From Cloeon dipterum (Eukaryota; Arthropoda; Insecta; Ephemeroptera; Baetidae): a DNA stretch of 64,000 nt. Below the pieces are notes generated by a model. The model was not told the DNA's origin and did no database searches. It saw only the letters and a program-made list of their open reading frames with translations. The position numbers and the translations under genes were made by a program. Each line of letters begins with the position of its first letter. Within the stretch, counting starts at the first letter, position 1. Below are positions 38,486-49,984 of this stretch, piece after piece. The stretch lies in NCBI RefSeq assembly GCF_949628265.1, contig NC_088788.1, positions 31,110,335 to 31,174,334 of the forward strand, written 5' to 3'.

Positions 38486-38856
38486 TGGATTAAAATTGTG
38501 ATCAAGGGGTTCATAGGAGCTACGTGGAAGGTTATATTATGTATCAAATCGTGGGGGTATGATCCTCTTTAACTGGCAAATATATAACGATTTGCTTTGC
38601 TTCCCTTTATTGTGGTTGTGCCCTTCACTTTGTGATTTGGTACGTGATCTTAAATTTGGAATTAATTAAAACCCAAATTTTACTGCATTTTCCTTGATTT
38701 ATAATATGTAGTAATCCTACTCAAGATTCCAAACAATAAAAATCTAATGATGCAAGTTAGAATCTGATTTATTTGATCATGCTTGTATTAACTGATAATT
38801 ATTACATTAAGGGGTGGTCAACATCTCAAAATATTAAAAGGAAAAGTGCAATGAGC
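38486..38856. other. Convergent 3' ends of SLC38A10 and piwi
   Basis: 371 bp separate two stop codons that face each other. AATAAA occurs near 38736 for the plus-strand gene. The two 3'UTRs are likely to abut or overlap, so some antisense transcription is expected. No other feature is seen. Confidence 0.5.
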
Positions 38857-41800
38857 TCACAGGAAATAAAGCACATCATTGATCTCAGAGTTGGGCAGCT
38901 TGTGAAGGTACATAGATGTCACCTGGGCCAACTTGTGTGCGTACTGCACTGGTCCTGGCACCTTGACTGTGCCCTGTGGATATGTAGAAAGTAAATTACG
39001 AAATCATCAAAAGTTAAAAGAGAAACTTACACTCCAATTGAAGTAGACGTGGGTCATCTTGTAGGCCAGACGCTGCATCTTGTCAGGGTCGAGGCCACTG
39101 TTGTCAGAGATGACATGGTAGGCTGTGGGTGACACAGTGCCCACGTTGGCATGTTGGCTGACCACGAAGAAGTCATACCTGGAAACATTGGAAATTGTCA
39201 ATTTTGAATATCAATGAAATCATTTAATGAGTAGACGAACCTTTCAGGAAGGGTGATGCAGTCATCAACCACCGTGCCTGGAGGAGGGTTGTTCCTGTTG
39301 GAGGCCTGGAAGATTCTGGTATTGATCCTCTTAGACACGATGATGAAGGCCATCCTCCACATCTCGCCTCCATACACCTCTGTCAGCTTCTCTTTGATCA
39401 TGGCTACTTCGTGTTTGCACACGAAGGGGATCTGTCCATCACCGACTCCATCACGGTAGATGATGATCCTGGCAGGCAGGGATTGGTTCACCAACTGGTA
39501 CTTCCTTACGGCCTTCAGGATGTTCAGGGCCACTTCGTTGGACATCTCCTCGCAGGACTTGTGGGCAGACACAGTGGAGAACCAACGGCTGAGGCTGTTG
39601 TTCAAAGAGGCTACGATGCAGCCGTAGGAGATGCTCTTGTTGATTGTGTCGTGGCTGACGTCAAAGCCAACAAACATGGTGCCCTTCATCGGCATCTCAA
39701 CAGCCCACGGGGCACCACCAACCTGTGCGCAATGTAATATTAATTTCACTCCAGAGCTAAGAATATCCAGGGAAAGAAAAATTCTTAAAGCAAAAAAATG
39801 TATTGCATAACTTTTAGCAATATTAATTTCGCCTTCTGAATGATTAACATAAAAACTATAACAGCAGAGCTCAGTTACATCGCAAGAAACTCATCAAAGA
39901 ATTTTTATTCAGTTAACATACTTATCATTTTAAGTCTAATGCATTATTATTTAATGGTTTATTATGTTCTCTATTTTAACTTTGTGGAAAACAGCAATAA
40001 TTATTGTACATGCTGCCAACGCAAAAAAATCATTAAGAAATAAACAACTGCTCATTATCTCCTAATACCCATCCCAGGCCATTGGTTCAATTTGTAAAAA
40101 GATTGAAAGTGAAGTCGCAATAATTACCTTGCAGTTCATCTGGATAGCCACTTTGCAGGCGATGGACTGGAGATTGCGGTTGGTCATCGCCTTGACAGTG
40201 ACCACTTGTGTAGGCACAGGGCGGTCAACCAGCGTTTTCTTCTTGATGGCGCTGTACCTGTCTCCGCGGTTGTTGGTTACCGCGCACAAGACCAGGCTTG
40301 GTTTAGGCACACACTGGGACAGCATGTCTTCCAGTTGGTTGACGTAGGTTGCCTGGTTGTCGTCAGGCAGGTCCCACCGCTTGGGCATGGCCATTTTGAA
40401 GCCCATAGCGCTAGCAGCACCCATCACAGCGTTGACAAAGTCGCAGGTCTCGCGCTCGATGGTGCGGGGAACCATGACAACCCAAGTGTCAAGCGCAGCA
40501 GCGTCGCTCATTTCATTCCTCTTCAGCTTTGGGGTCCAGTCAACGTTAGCTCCAGCAGGGTAGCGGATCTCCCTGCCCACCTTGCCCTGGATGATGGTTT
40601 CTTGGGGCAGAACGCGGCCTTGGAATCTGACGAGATTGTTGGTAATTTGCATGTTCCATTGCGACAGCTCCTGGACGACCTATAACACAGGGAAGTGGTT
40701 GAAAAACACTTAATTGTGAGCTGATAAATTTCAACACTTACTCTCTGCTCCTCCATGAGCCGCCTGCTGAACTGAAGCATTTTTTCCACCCGCTTTGTGG
40801 GACCAACCCTAGTGTGTTCGGCAAGCGCGCTCATCAGTCTGAAATTGCTGCGCATCTCGTCTGTGAGACCAGTGATGCGACAGAGCTCGGGGATGATGTA
40901 CACCGTCTCTGGCAGGCCAGCACGCATGTCCTTGGCTTTGCTCTTGGAAATCAGCAGCGGCTGATCCAGGCACTTGATTTTGATGTTGTAGCGCTATCAA
41001 GAAAATAATGAGCATTAAAATTAATGAGAAACTATAAATCAACTTGGAAAATTATGCCAACAATCACAATATTTACTCGCCACCTAATATGTTGTCAAAA
41101 CCCACAGAAATTGATGAATTAAATCCTAAACCGCTCAAAGTGAAAAATTCCATGCATTTAAACGTTCTAAATTAATTCAATAATTTAAATTCCGAAGAGA
41201 ATTATCGGTGAAGTTGGAAATCAGTTAAATTTTTTTCTTTGATGTTTCGGTCATTACGAACGATGCTGACTGCCACTTGCAGCCTTAACATAGAACTAAA
41301 ATTCACTTATCAGACAAACTCTTTAACATAAATAATATTTAACTATTATATCCCCAGCAAAAATTAATCTACCTTCTCATAATACTCAGCATAGGAGACA
41401 TCGCCAGTGTCTCTCATGGAAAACTTGGACTTGGGCGTCACTTCGAAATCAACGTCGTCCACCCTGTAGGTCCTGCTGTTGTAGTCGGTCATGACGACGA
41501 GACCAAGGGCGGCATCACAGAACGCCTTCTGCCAGTTGCCTCCCTTGCGCTGGGTGCTGGCCATGAGGTCCAGCACCGTGTCAGTTCTCATCACTTTGTG
41601 GGTGATGCGAGTGCACATCAAAATGTCATTCTCGTGCTCTCTGATGGAAGTCTGGTATCCAGGCCAAAGCTCCATTTGAAAGTTGCCCATTTGGATCTAC
41701 ATTTAGAGCGAGATATTTCAAATCTTCCTAAGAGATTGCGCAACAAATTTAATACCTTGGCGTGCGGGTCAAAGAAGTTCCTTCCAACCAGCTGAAGGTT

Positions 41801-42597
41801 GAGCAGGGAGAGGCACCTACGCATGAGCACGTTGAAGAACTGGATGTATTCTTGGTCGCCCCTAGCGACTGTCCTGGTCAGGGTAATGGTGATGGTACAC
41901 ATGGTGCCATCCTCGTTGGTGCTAGTCAGCACATATGGCTACAATTGTCAAATTTGGTGATCATTATTCCATATCAGTTTTATAAATATTAATTATTTAA
42001 TATATACCTGGCTTGGATAAACTCTAGCAGAGTAGAGGATCATGCCATCAAAGAGATGGCCACCAAGGTCTTGAGTGTGCCTCCTCAGCACAGCCTTCCT
42101 CACGCTGGGACGGTCTTCCTCAGGCAGGAAATCAACGTGGTACTGGTACAGGGTGCAGTCTGTCACCTTGCACAGCTTGAAGTAATTAGCCAGCAACTCA
42201 ATTGGCTGACCAGTAATGCCTAAAAATTAAAATTCAGAGCTCTGTTTAAAGAAAAAAAATATTCCAGAGCACTACCTTTCTTGCTCTTCAGCTTTTCAGG
42301 CATGGTGCGCACAACACTGTAGGCAGTGCCAGGTCTGGTAGGCATGGATTGGCTGCTGCTGGCCACAGAGCTCGAGTCAGAGTAGGAGGACAATAAAGAG
42401 CGCGAGGGCTTAGGACCAGGTGGGCCCATCTCGGTCTGTCCTGGCACCTTTCCAAGTGGAGGGACTTCGCCAAGGGATTGCATCGACGATGAGAGTCCAC
42501 TGACACTGCCGACATCAGATATACCTGACGATGTGCTATCCCTCACACTTCGGCCGCGTCCACGACCGCGGCCCAAAGGACGTGGTGGCGGGTCCAT
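38857..42597 (-). CDS. Piwi-clade Argonaute (piRNA-guided slicer)
   Basis: There are nine exons: 42597-42276, 42219-42008, 41938-41756, 41696-41373, 40993-40742, 40679-40128, 39722-39241, 39178-39031 and 38973-38857, giving 863 aa with all phases closed. The N-terminus is disordered and begins [20 protein letters not shown], with RG repeats that in this family are symmetrically dimethylated and bound by Tudor proteins. N and PAZ domains follow (PAZ about 255-390), then MID and PIWI (about 560-855). A full slicer tetrad is visible: D636 (GFDVSHD), E672/E673 (CEEMSNE), D706 (YRDGVGDGQ) and H838 (QYAHKLA). The protein ends with the usual YFL. By family knowledge it binds piRNAs and silences transposons in the germline. 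It could be an Aubergine/Siwi or a Piwi-type paralogue; I cannot separate these from sequence alone. Confidence 0.95.
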
Positions 42598-42913
42598 AGT
42601 GATTTCTTGAGAAGCTCTTAATCTATCTGAGAGCAAAGAGAAAATTTGCATTTTTCAGATACCTAATATTAAGATTGACGAAACCTCAAAAACCACTTCC
42701 AAAATTTATTTTAAGGTACAAACAAGTATGTACGTATCTAACCTTTTTTGAACAGAGCAAAGAGATGGGTCTTATCTTAGTACCCTAGTTTTTTCTCAGA
42801 ATATATTTTTATTCCTATTTAATTAACGGTTGCATCAGAGCTAAATACATACATCCGACTCGTTTGCCTTAGAATGATTGTTGTAATAAGGATTTTGATA
42901 CTACATAATATTA

Positions 42914-43028
42914 TGGAAAAATTACAGTTTTCGTCGAAGAGTTACAGTTTTTGCCGCCCCTACTTATATAATGGGATTCTCATAAGAACCGGCGAGATGA
43001 ATGAACCCGGCAGGATCTACTGTACTTG
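42914..43028. mobile_element. Degenerate TA-flanked MITE, copy A
   Basis: The left end TATGGAAAAATTACAGTTTT matches the left end of copy D (43802), and both contain CTCATAAGAAC followed by CGGCGAGATG or TGGCGAGATG. The right end (CTACTGTACTTGTA) is a decayed inverted copy. It is flanked by TA on both sides. It is non-coding and too short to be autonomous. Confidence 0.5.
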
Positions 43029-43132
43029 TAAATGTATCTACGTAGGAATTTCAGATGTTTAAGATGTTTTACTTTTTTCTGTGAGTCTGATTTGCTAAAA
43101 TGTACATTAGAAGTACATTATTGTTATGGAAG

Positions 43133-43251
43133 ATAACACTTTTCGCGTAACTCACTAACTTCTCGCCAAGATCTAGGATAAGGCATTACATTGATTCTTC
43201 CCATCAGTGAGAGAGGTCTGCTGACGAGTGAGCAGAAAGCGCGAGTTCCCC
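43133..43251. mobile_element. Degenerate TA-flanked MITE, copy B
   Basis: It shares the internal segment CATTGATTCTTCCCATCAG and flanking motifs (ACTTTTCGC, AACTCAC, ACTTCTCGC) with the nearly intact copy C at 43348-43460. Its ends have diverged, so the borders are approximate. It looks like an older relative of copy C. Confidence 0.5.
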
Positions 43252-43347
43252 ATGTATTATAATATTCCTATAAATTAGGAATTACATACATCTCGCGTCT
43301 TTAATTGCTACGAACACGGCTCTGGCGCACAGCTTATGTATGTATTA

Positions 43348-43460
43348 TGGCAGACTCACCATTTTCGCCCAACTCACACTTCTCGCTAGGATAGGGATTA
43401 GCATTGAATCTTCCCATCAGAGCGAGAAGTGTGAGTTGGGCGAAAATGGTGAGTCTGCCA
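43348..43460. mobile_element. Nearly perfect hairpin MITE, copy C
   Basis: This 113-bp element has inverted repeats of about 41 bp that are essentially identical, beginning TGGCAGACTCACC and ending GGTGAGTCTGCCA. It is flanked by TA at 43346-43347 and 43461-43462, the duplication expected for Tc1/mariner-type transposition. The central 30 bp form the loop. Arm identity this high suggests a recent insertion. It could fold into a long stem if transcribed. Confidence 0.75.
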
Positions 43461-43801
43461 TACGTGCAAAATCCGCATTTCGACGTGTGCATGTATGTAT
43501 GTGTGTTTCGAACTTATTTGTAATAATACATGTCATACTGCTCGTGAGTTGTATGTATTATGCGTATTTAGACACATAACGTTGCATGAACAAAAAACGC
43601 ATTATGTTTTATGTAGCAATGTTAATATTCCGAGGCAAAGTTGCAGTGATACGTCCCATAGGCATACATAATTAAGCATGTGTTTATGTATGTACATACA
43701 TAGGCATCAATGTTCACAATTATTTAATGTATGCAGATATTTTTAACGAATGTGTATTGTGTGTGCGTATGTACACAATTACATTTATTTAAGCGCTTGT
43801 A

Positions 43802-43898
43802 TGGAAAAGCTACAGTTTTCGCCACCCCCACTTTAACATGATATTCTCATAAGAACTGGCGAGATGTGTAACGCGGCAGAAACTGTAACTTTACCATA
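43802..43898. mobile_element. TA-flanked MITE, copy D
   Basis: This 97-bp element has imperfect inverted ends. The left is TGGAAAAGCTACAGTTTTCG. The right, reverse-complemented, is TGGTAAAGTTACAGTTTCTG. It is flanked by TA at 43800-43801 and 43899-43900. It is related to copy A and shares the TGG...CCA ends with copy C. Confidence 0.6.
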
Positions 43899-44061
43899 TT
43901 ATGTTAAATGCGTACATATGTAGAATCAATAGAACTACATATAAATGCATTTCCACATTATATAATTTCATTTAAAATTAATGTAAATTCGACAGATTGT
44001 GGAGATATTGCTGCATACATATGTATGTACTTACCTCTAGGCACAAAAATATATAGCGCTT

Positions 44062-44160
44062 GGCAAACGCAGGGCTCGAACACACGACTTGCATTAATGA
44101 ACTCCAATAATGGAAAGATTAAATTTAGAATGCGACTCCATTAAATCACCTCGGTTCCCC
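44062..44160 (-). other. tRNA-like relic or tRNA-derived SINE head
   Basis: Read on the minus strand this 99-nt segment can be laid out as a tRNA. The acceptor ends GGGGAAC/GTTTGCC pair at six of seven positions. The anticodon stem GCATT/AATGC is perfect around a loop that would need a 26-nt intron. A 5-nt variable loop and a T-loop TTCGAGC follow. A TTTTT run for Pol III lies about 10 nt beyond the 3' end. The D stem and T stem pair poorly and the anticodon is not one that normally carries an intron. A decayed tRNA copy or SINE head is therefore more likely than a working tRNA. Confidence 0.3.
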
Positions 44161-45635
44161 CTCTTAAAAAATTAACATCGGCCAATTAAAGTTGACTTGC
44201 ACTTAAATTGCATTGCGCGGTAAAGCAATCTTGACATTGACAGTAGACAAATTTTGCGAACTGATTGTGAGTTTGTATGTACGGTTTTCGGTGAATTCTG
44301 TGAATTGTGAAATGTGTGCAATTTCGCGCCAAACGTAGTGACCGTGCAATTATGCTACAAACAATATGTTCCTATATGTTAATATTCCTTTTCATTTTAA
44401 TTGAATGGATTTTTTCTCTTCTTGATTTTGTGGTCATAATAATATAAATTTAAAGTTTAAATTTCTGTTAGTACAAAGTTTTGTAATTTCTGTGGAATAA
44501 AATATTTTTAAAGGTCAAAAGAGACATACTCTACACAAACATGCTCTCGATAGTGCTAAATTAAATTCGCATTCCTTAAAATCACGTAAAAGAACAATTT
44601 TTAGCTTCATTTAAATTTGAACATGTGAACGTATTTACGGTCTCAAAATCAGAAGAAGTCGGGAAATTATAAAATTGGTCGCTGCAGAATAAAACTACCT
44701 TTTTTATTGTGTGCTTATTTTATTACTCTGCTGTTATACATAAATATCATAAGTCAATTCAAGAAATTTAGAACAAATATTAACTCGCTCAACACAGAGT
44801 ATAAAAGCTGCATTAAATAATTTCAACTTAACAAATCTTTAACTTCTTTGAATGCGTCAGCCTTCTCTTACTAAGAACCAATTTAAATTTAAATATATTA
44901 TCTCTTATCCAAATTTAAACTTCATAGGTCTTTACAAACTTTAGAAATATTTCCCTCTGATTCAGTTGAAAGTTGAAATCCATTTTGCTGGTAAAGTGTA
45001 CGCTTACAGCTCTGTCAAAAATTCATTAAATAATACATGTGTATTATTAAAATTTAACTTCACGCAATTTTATGAAAAATGTCAATCGATTTTTACATTT
45101 CTAAAAGTAATAGAAATTCGAGAAATTCAGATGAAATCTTGGCATAATATTTTAATTTAAGAAATTTCTGCATATTTGACTGAAATATTGACATTGCAAA
45201 ATTGCTCGGCTTTTTTAATTCCATAATTATATTTCAAACGGACTTCATCCTCGTTGCTTTTATTTTTTAACTCGTGAATTTTGTGAAATTTATTACAGTT
45301 CTTTTTGCACGTCCACTGATGTTCAGCAGGTTGCCTACCGCATGGTCAGCAGGCGTTAAAGGCATTAATTATTCAGAGATCGATTGCAGTGTGTATTTAA
45401 CTCCTTATTCTTACTAGGTAAATATATTGAAGATATGATATATAAAATAAGTAAAAGAGCGAAAAATAGTAGCAAATAAATTGCAAAAGTGGCCAATTAA
45501 ACGCTAACATTTTCCCCTGCGATTTCGTCAGGTTTCTTTTTATAAATTAATTCAATTCATTAGCATACTTTTATTTTCTTGACAGTCACTCGTAACTTCA
45601 ACGTTAATTTTGACTCGAGTTTTCTTACTCGAGTC

Positions 45636-47364
45636 TTAACTGAATTTGAAGAGGATTAGGAAGTAGGTGAGGCAGATTTCTAATACCTGGAATGTGATTA
45701 AATTTGAGATTTGTTAACGATAGACTTAATTAGATGGCGTTGCTGGCTCACCGCGAGGAATGTTCTCATATTGAGCGTGTACACTGGGCCAGCCTTTATT
45801 GTTAACTTCATTTGAGCTACTTGCGACATGATGCTGATATCCTGGATCATTTCTTGATCTAAATTCCACCATAACATTGCATTGCAGTTTGTACTTATCA
45901 TCAGCCCCTGTAATCACAGAGAATTCAAATGATTGCATGCAATTTGCGTTTTCCTTTATAATATACTGCTTTGGTGACTCTATCGCTGTGCCAGCAAGCC
46001 ATACCGATGTAAAGTGCCATCACTATGACGTTTTGTAAAATTGAACCAACAGGCAAGGGGGCCTCTGAAGGATGCTGAATTTAACAAATCAAATAGTATT
46101 TCATTTTTTATTAACACAAACTTTTTCAAAAAAATAAATTTTCCACAGCACTTTTCTAGGCGGCAATTAATTTAAGTGCGAATAACACGTGGAAACGCTA
46201 AAATATAGGGATTTAGTAAATTGTATAGGCAATATGTTTTTTAAGTATTGCATACTATGATTTCACACGTTCACGTTTTTCCAAATTTTATCATTATCTT
46301 AAGTTTCATTAAAAACTATACCGTCACAAAAAGGTGAGTGTTCAAACAAAGGGCGAAAGTGAGAGTCCAAACGTCCAGCAGAGTTGTCATCGCGAAGATT
46401 TTGTTAATGCAGTGAACGAAGCGAATGCACCTCTGGTGCTGTTGGACAGCGTAGTTGAAAGCATTTCTTTTATCTTGCTCGCTCCATTCATGATTCTCAC
46501 TCTTTTGATCGATGAAACAAATGATCTGGCTCACGTGGTTTATCATTTTTACAGCCAAGCTGATCATCGAAATTTGTAGGCTCGCAAATCCATAAATGGT
46601 AGTACCAAACAATAAAATTGCCATTGATAAAATCGCAGCGTTGTTCAATTCTGCAATTTTAATTATTAATAATTATTAATGGGTTATCAACATGCTTTAT
46701 TGATATTCAATACTTGCAAATTTTTGGACGTCAGAATCTTCATCAAGGAACCATAGTTTACTTAAAAAAAGATTTTGACTTTTTGGGTCCCTGGTTACAA
46801 AAAACGGGGTGATGTTTAACAGGACAGAAAATATGACTGTCAGAATTAGGATCCAAGGGTTCTCCTCTGTTTCCTTTATATATTCTTCTATGGGAGCCCT
46901 CAGGACTTCGGGGAAGTGAACGTTCGCCGTAGTTTCCATCAAAATATCCTTTATTTGCTTTTTATTTCTTCTTAGTTTTTCTACCCTCAAGGTCGAAAAT
47001 ATTATGCGCACAGGAATGATTGATTTAAAAAGGAAAATTTGTAAACTCTCAGTTGGTGAGGAGCAAATATCGAGTACTATTAGTAGAGCCATTAAAGTGC
47101 ATAAACTTAGCACTAATACAGTGAAACCTTGACAGAGGATCCGGTTTGCTCGTGATGACCTCTTTATTAATTTTTCCAGAAGTGAGGCGTTATTCTCTTG
47201 GGTCGGCTTTCCGAATTGAATGTGCAGAGCGCCTAGCAGCACCCTGCACACGATGAAGTGGTTTGCCAGCCGTAACGAGTAAGTACAGCCCTAAAGTTTT
47301 TCTATTTTTTTAAAACCATTTTGAAATTATATGTGTTTGAACATACCTCGTCCTGGTCTGCCAT
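45636..47364 (-). CDS. Insect odorant receptor 1 (7tm_6)
   Basis: There are six exons: 47364-47347, 47290-46714, 46650-46328, 46074-45967, 45907-45752 and 45686-45636, giving 410 aa with all phases closed. Several hydrophobic helices are visible (for example LCQGFTVLVLSLCTLMALLI and PWILILTVIFSVLLNITPFF). Family hallmarks are YAVQQHQRCIRFVHCINKIF in the third intracellular region and NWW-type spacing followed by KAGPVYTLNMRTFLA near the last helix. The last 17 residues, encoded by a separate 51-nt exon, contain TYFLILFKF. Insect ORs form ligand-gated cation channels with Orco in olfactory neuron dendrites; the ligand is unknown. It has the same exon lengths as OR2 from exon 4 onward and lies in tandem with it. 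Confidence 0.88.
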
Positions 47365-48268
47365 GATGGCTTCAGCGCAAATTTAAGTTTAAGTCACTCT
47401 TATTCAATGATGTCGTAATTTGAATAAGCTGCTGTGAAGCGAAACACCTGCAACAGTAAACTAGCAGCACGAACTATTAATTACGTGTTACCGTTTCGCC
47501 TGTCACGCGCGCGAATAACTAAATAGGCCAAGCAACAATTACTGTCAGTTGATATTTCGTGCATTGGATAAATAATCGCATTACTTCTGCTTTTCCCTTA
47601 AAATTGTGGCACGGAAATGTTCTGTTGAAATTATTCTAATTATGTAAATACAAACAAGATTCCTGACAATGAGCAGTAATGAGTAGCTTATGCGCTGCTG
47701 TTACTCTTTTTGATTATAGGTTCTGGTCCCTGTCCCATCGCTTTATAGATTTCTAGACTCTCTAGGGCTATCCGATACAGTCTAAAATAATTTCTGTTTA
47801 ATTATAATTTGAAGTATTTTCGGCCGTTCTTCTGTCATATTAACTCGCGTTAAGCCCCAAAGGAAGGGGCCTCTAAATACGTAATTTTGTAATTATTACG
47901 TACACACGTTATTATAAATTTATCTGCGTTATTTTTGGTGGGCCTTACAATTAATTAGTAGACTTTAAATTAGCTTTTATTTATTTAAATGTATTTTACC
48001 CTTTCATTGAGGCGCATATAATAGTGCATTGTTAAAAAAACAGCAAAGTAGTGAAATCTTGCGGATGTTAATAACAATTTTACGAACAAAAAGCGATTCA
48101 ATTTACATGTAGCAAAATTGAAACAAAAGAAGAAATTAATTGGTTTACATACACACGCACACGCACACACACACACACGATATAAATCAATATTTTAGAT
48201 ATAAAATACGACTTACTCCACAATCATTTCACATATTATATAATATTATTAAATCTATTTAAAACAAA
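47365..48268. other. Spacer between OR2 3' end and OR1 5' end
   Basis: 904 bp of AT-rich sequence. The right part should include the OR2 3'UTR, and the part next to 47364 should include the OR1 promoter. A CA microsatellite lies at 48149-48178. No gene is seen. Confidence 0.5.
48149..48178. repeat. CA dinucleotide microsatellite
   Basis: About 15 CA units with two CG interruptions, in the spacer downstream of OR2. Confidence 0.9.
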
Positions 48269-49984
48269 TTATTTAATTTGGTACAGCAAAATAACATATG
48301 TAAGGCCAATCTCCAGTATCTGGAAAAAGAAATAATCAATACAACCCAGTTATCGCGTTTTTAACTGCCTTACTGTGAGAAATGTTGTCATGTTGAGGGA
48401 GTAGAACGGTCCGACCATAAAACAAAGCTTCACTTGCGCCATACTGGACATAATGCTGATATCCTGCACAAGACCTGGCCCGTAATTCCACCAGTTAATA
48501 GCCATACAGTTTGCGCTGACAAGCAAGCCCTAAAAAAGCATAATATACGAGTACTTGTTTGTTAAGATTTTTTTAAATGAAAGTGACACACCTGAGAGGT
48601 GACTGTTGTTGCATGCCAGCAAGAAAATCCAATATACATTGCAGTTGTTATAATATTTTGAATCAAAGTTTTGATCCCATTAGGGTATATTCCTGGATCC
48701 TGAAGACAAATTTAATTGTATGTTGTTTCATAACAGCAGTTTGAAAAGAGCGAACCTTGGCGACTTGATATGCAACTGCGCAGAGTGCGTACAAAAAGCT
48801 CCACACGTCTAAGAGAATAATTGTAGAGCATTTTGCGTTAATCTGGTCCACAAACTGGATGCATTTTTGATGGTGCTGAATAGCGTATTTGAAAACGTCA
48901 CTCATTTCTTCTTCAGTCAACATACTCTCAGATTCGTCAGCATTGCTTCTTGATTGCGCCAGTAAGAGAACCCGGTTTAAGTGTTGAAGCATTTTCTCGT
49001 TCAAGCTGATGAGAGAGATGAAAAAATTTGCAAATCCAAACACAATGTAGCCGATAAGCCACACAGTAAGAACTTGGACAGTGTTGACCACACCTGCACC
49101 AAAATATTTTATTTAGTTAGAATAGATTTTTCCAAATGAAAGTGATATTTTTTTATTTTTCCAACTGACCTATCATTTCGTCATCAAGTGCAAGTCCTGG
49201 TGGTAGCCAAATATTGATTAAAATCTCCTTCTTTGTAAGAGAATCTTGGTTTATTTTTGCAATGATCATTGCTGGTACATTTTGTAAAAATGAAACTGCC
49301 GTGATGATGATCATTATCCATGGTTTTCTCTCAAACTGTTGTTTGTAGTGTTCGATCTCGTCGTGCAAAATCAGAGGGTATTCCACATTTTTAGCTGTGT
49401 TTGAAAATACCTCTATCATGTATTTATATATGTAGCAAGTTGAGTGAGCTTTAACGATCGTGACAAAAAGGCGCATTGGAACCATCAGCTCCAAAATAAA
49501 AATCGGCAAGCTACTTGCAGGTGCGGTAAATATTTTAAGAGAAGTGAGAATCGCCAGTCCAAACGCTGCGCAGAAAATAATTGTGCCAATGGCTTGGCTT
49601 AAAAATAATGCTATCCGCTTGAGCGCTCTATTCAATAGTGTGGTATATTCTTCGTTTTCCTCGTCAAATTTGAAGTCAAGCGCGTAGAGCAATACCCGGC
49701 TCACAAAAAAGTGGTTTGACATCGTCAGGTTGTAGTAGCCTTTTTCCTAAATTTGAAGACATTTTTTTACTTATAACACGTCCATATTATATGTATAAAA
49801 CAACAAAATTAGCCACTGGATTGAGATGTTTGTTTCTTTGTCGTTTTATAGTTTTAAAACTGAAATGCTTCTAAACCGTCATAATTGTTTGCCAAAGATT
49901 TTCAAACGTTTTAAAGTCTGAGTAGAACCATAAATGCACAAATAACAAGAAAACAGCCCCACAAAATTTACTTACAGCTGCCAT
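48269..49984 (-). CDS. Insect odorant receptor 2 (7tm_6)
   Basis: There are six exons: 49984-49976, 49746-49170, 49093-48756, 48699-48592, 48529-48374 and 48319-48269, giving 412 aa with all phases closed. The start exon encodes only MAA. It shares with OR1 the motifs YAIQHHQKCIQFVDQIN, LDVWSFLYALC, MYIGFSCWH, SANCMAINWWN and VGPFYSLNMTTFLT. The last exon has the same length as that of OR1 and encodes ILEIGLTYVILLYQIK. Exon 2 is 577 nt in both genes, which marks a tandem duplication. Exon 3 carries an insertion with acidic residues (SNADESESMLTEEEMSD) between helices. The role is as for OR1: an odour-gated receptor subunit partnering with Orco. Confidence 0.88.

Larger units (their letters stand above)
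42598..45635. other. Repeat-rich spacer between piwi and OR1
   Basis: About 3 kb. The first 150 bp should be the piwi promoter and 5'UTR. From 42914 to 43898 lie at least four small inverted-repeat elements, listed separately, with runs of TACATA-type simple repeat between them. A tRNA-like relic lies at 44062-44160. From 44160 to 45600 the sequence is AT-rich with no gene I can support. Confidence 0.55.
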
